The notes below the pieces were generated by a model. It was given only the letters and a program-made list of their open reading frames with translations. It did not search any database and was not told the DNA's origin. Shown here one piece after another: positions 5,021-5,449 of a DNA stretch of 5,449 nt. The first letter of the stretch is position 1. Each line of letters opens with the position of its first letter. Both the position numbers and the translations under genes were made by a program. Source of the DNA: Caulobacteraceae bacterium (GTDB lineage Bacteria > Pseudomonadota > Alphaproteobacteria > Caulobacterales > Caulobacteraceae); NCBI GenBank assembly GCA_947456005.1, contig CANGRP010000176.1, positions 1-5,449 of the forward strand. The letters are read 5' to 3'.

Positions 5021-5449
5021 TCATTGACCCTGTGATCTGCGCAGACGCCTCTCGGCGACAAAGAATGTCGCCAAGGCCAGGGCGAGAAGGATCGCACAGG
5101 TCAGCCCCAGGGCGGCGTAACCCTGCTCCTTGATGATCGTTCCGCCAATCCAGGGGCCGACGGAACCTCCCAGCAGGATGACGCCGCCAAGGCTGGCCGA
5201 GACCGAGCCGCCGGGATCGATCGCCGCGCCCAGCCCCAGCGTATAGGTGATCGCAAAATAGAAGCTGAGGGTCAGCATCAACTGCATGGCGACATAGACC
5301 TCGGGCTGCCTGAAGGTCGTGATGACCCATCCGGAGAGCAGCTTCACGACGATCGCAGCGGTCACCGGGGCCAACCGCCCAAAGCGGCTGCCGATCAGGG
5401 CGGCGAGCAGTGCGCCGGCGATCCCGAAGAAGCCGCCGAGCGCCAGGAC
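5021..5449 (-). CDS. Major facilitator superfamily transporter, C-terminal part
   Basis: The last 142 residues of a leftward inner-membrane transporter are present; the N-terminal part lies outside the window. The frame is open to the edge, so no start is assigned (a TTG at 5374 is internal). About five hydrophobic helices are visible: the end of one followed by the short loop GSRFGR, which resembles the conserved MFS motif-A loop between helices 8 and 9; then LAPVTAAIVVKLLSGWVITT; a helix around MQLMLTLSFYFAITYTLGLG; a glycine-rich one around LGGVILLGGSVGPWIGG; and a last one ending FFVAERRLRRSQGQ. This fits helices 8 to 12 of a 12-helix MFS carrier. The glycine-rich helix 11 with a Pro-Trp kink resembles sugar or drug/aromatic-compound carriers, but the substrate cannot be told from this half. 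It converges with the small His-rich frame, and no terminator fits in the 14-base gap. Confidence 0.85.
   Translation of the reverse strand, partial: VLALGGFFGIAGALLAALIGSRFGRLAPVTAAIVVKLLSGWVITTFRQPEVYVAMQLMLTLSFYFAITYTLGLGAAIDPGGSVSASLGGVILLGGSVGPWIGGTIIKEQGYAALGLTCAILLALALATFFVAERRLRRSQGQ

Overview
This is a high-GC, gene-dense window from an alphaproteobacterium, most probably of the Caulobacterales (Caulobacter, Phenylobacterium or Brevundimonas type). The reasons are a perfect CtrA box (TTAA-N7-TTAAC) in an AT-rich intergenic region, GANTC (CcrM-type) sites beside it, a CHASE8-like hybrid histidine kinase, and a G/C-rich palindromic intergenic repeat of a kind I recall from these genomes. 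The placement is an inference from the sequence alone.

Left part (1-1705): a cut-off gene of unknown function runs leftward from 79. It is separated from thiD by a 250-base divergent region filled largely by a complex palindromic repeat (134-238) and what looks like a decayed second copy (about 258-328). The second copy appears to contain the thiD Shine-Dalgarno sequence. thiD (330-1136, HMP/HMP-P kinase of thiamine synthesis) overlaps by an ATGA with a COG3575/DUF925-type nucleotidyltransferase-fold gene (1133-1705), so the two are probably one translationally coupled operon.

Middle (1706-3932): a membrane-bound hybrid sensor histidine kinase/response regulator (1812-3704, minus strand) converges on that operon, with a strong hairpin between them. 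Its upstream region is the AT-rich, CtrA-box-bearing intergenic region shared with a divergent small gene. The layout suggests that both the kinase and the small helical protein (3933-4271) are linked to the cell-cycle regulator CtrA, but nothing in the sequence identifies the kinase's signal or its target.

Right part (3933-5449): the 112-residue helical protein is followed by a 12-bp-stem, T-tailed hairpin. Its 3' arm contains the only visible Shine-Dalgarno sequence of the next gene, a 138-residue protein with about five membrane segments (4332-4748). After that comes a short open frame (4788-5006) with coding-like base composition, a natural run of five histidines and no good start signal. 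The window ends in the C-terminal half of a leftward major facilitator superfamily transporter (5021-5449).

Most of the window is ordinary chromosomal housekeeping and regulation. I see no mobile element, CRISPR array, RNA gene or recognisable defence system. The parts most worth following up are the CtrA-box divergent promoter, the hairpin over the membrane-protein start, the repeat-derived thiD leader, and the His5 small frame.
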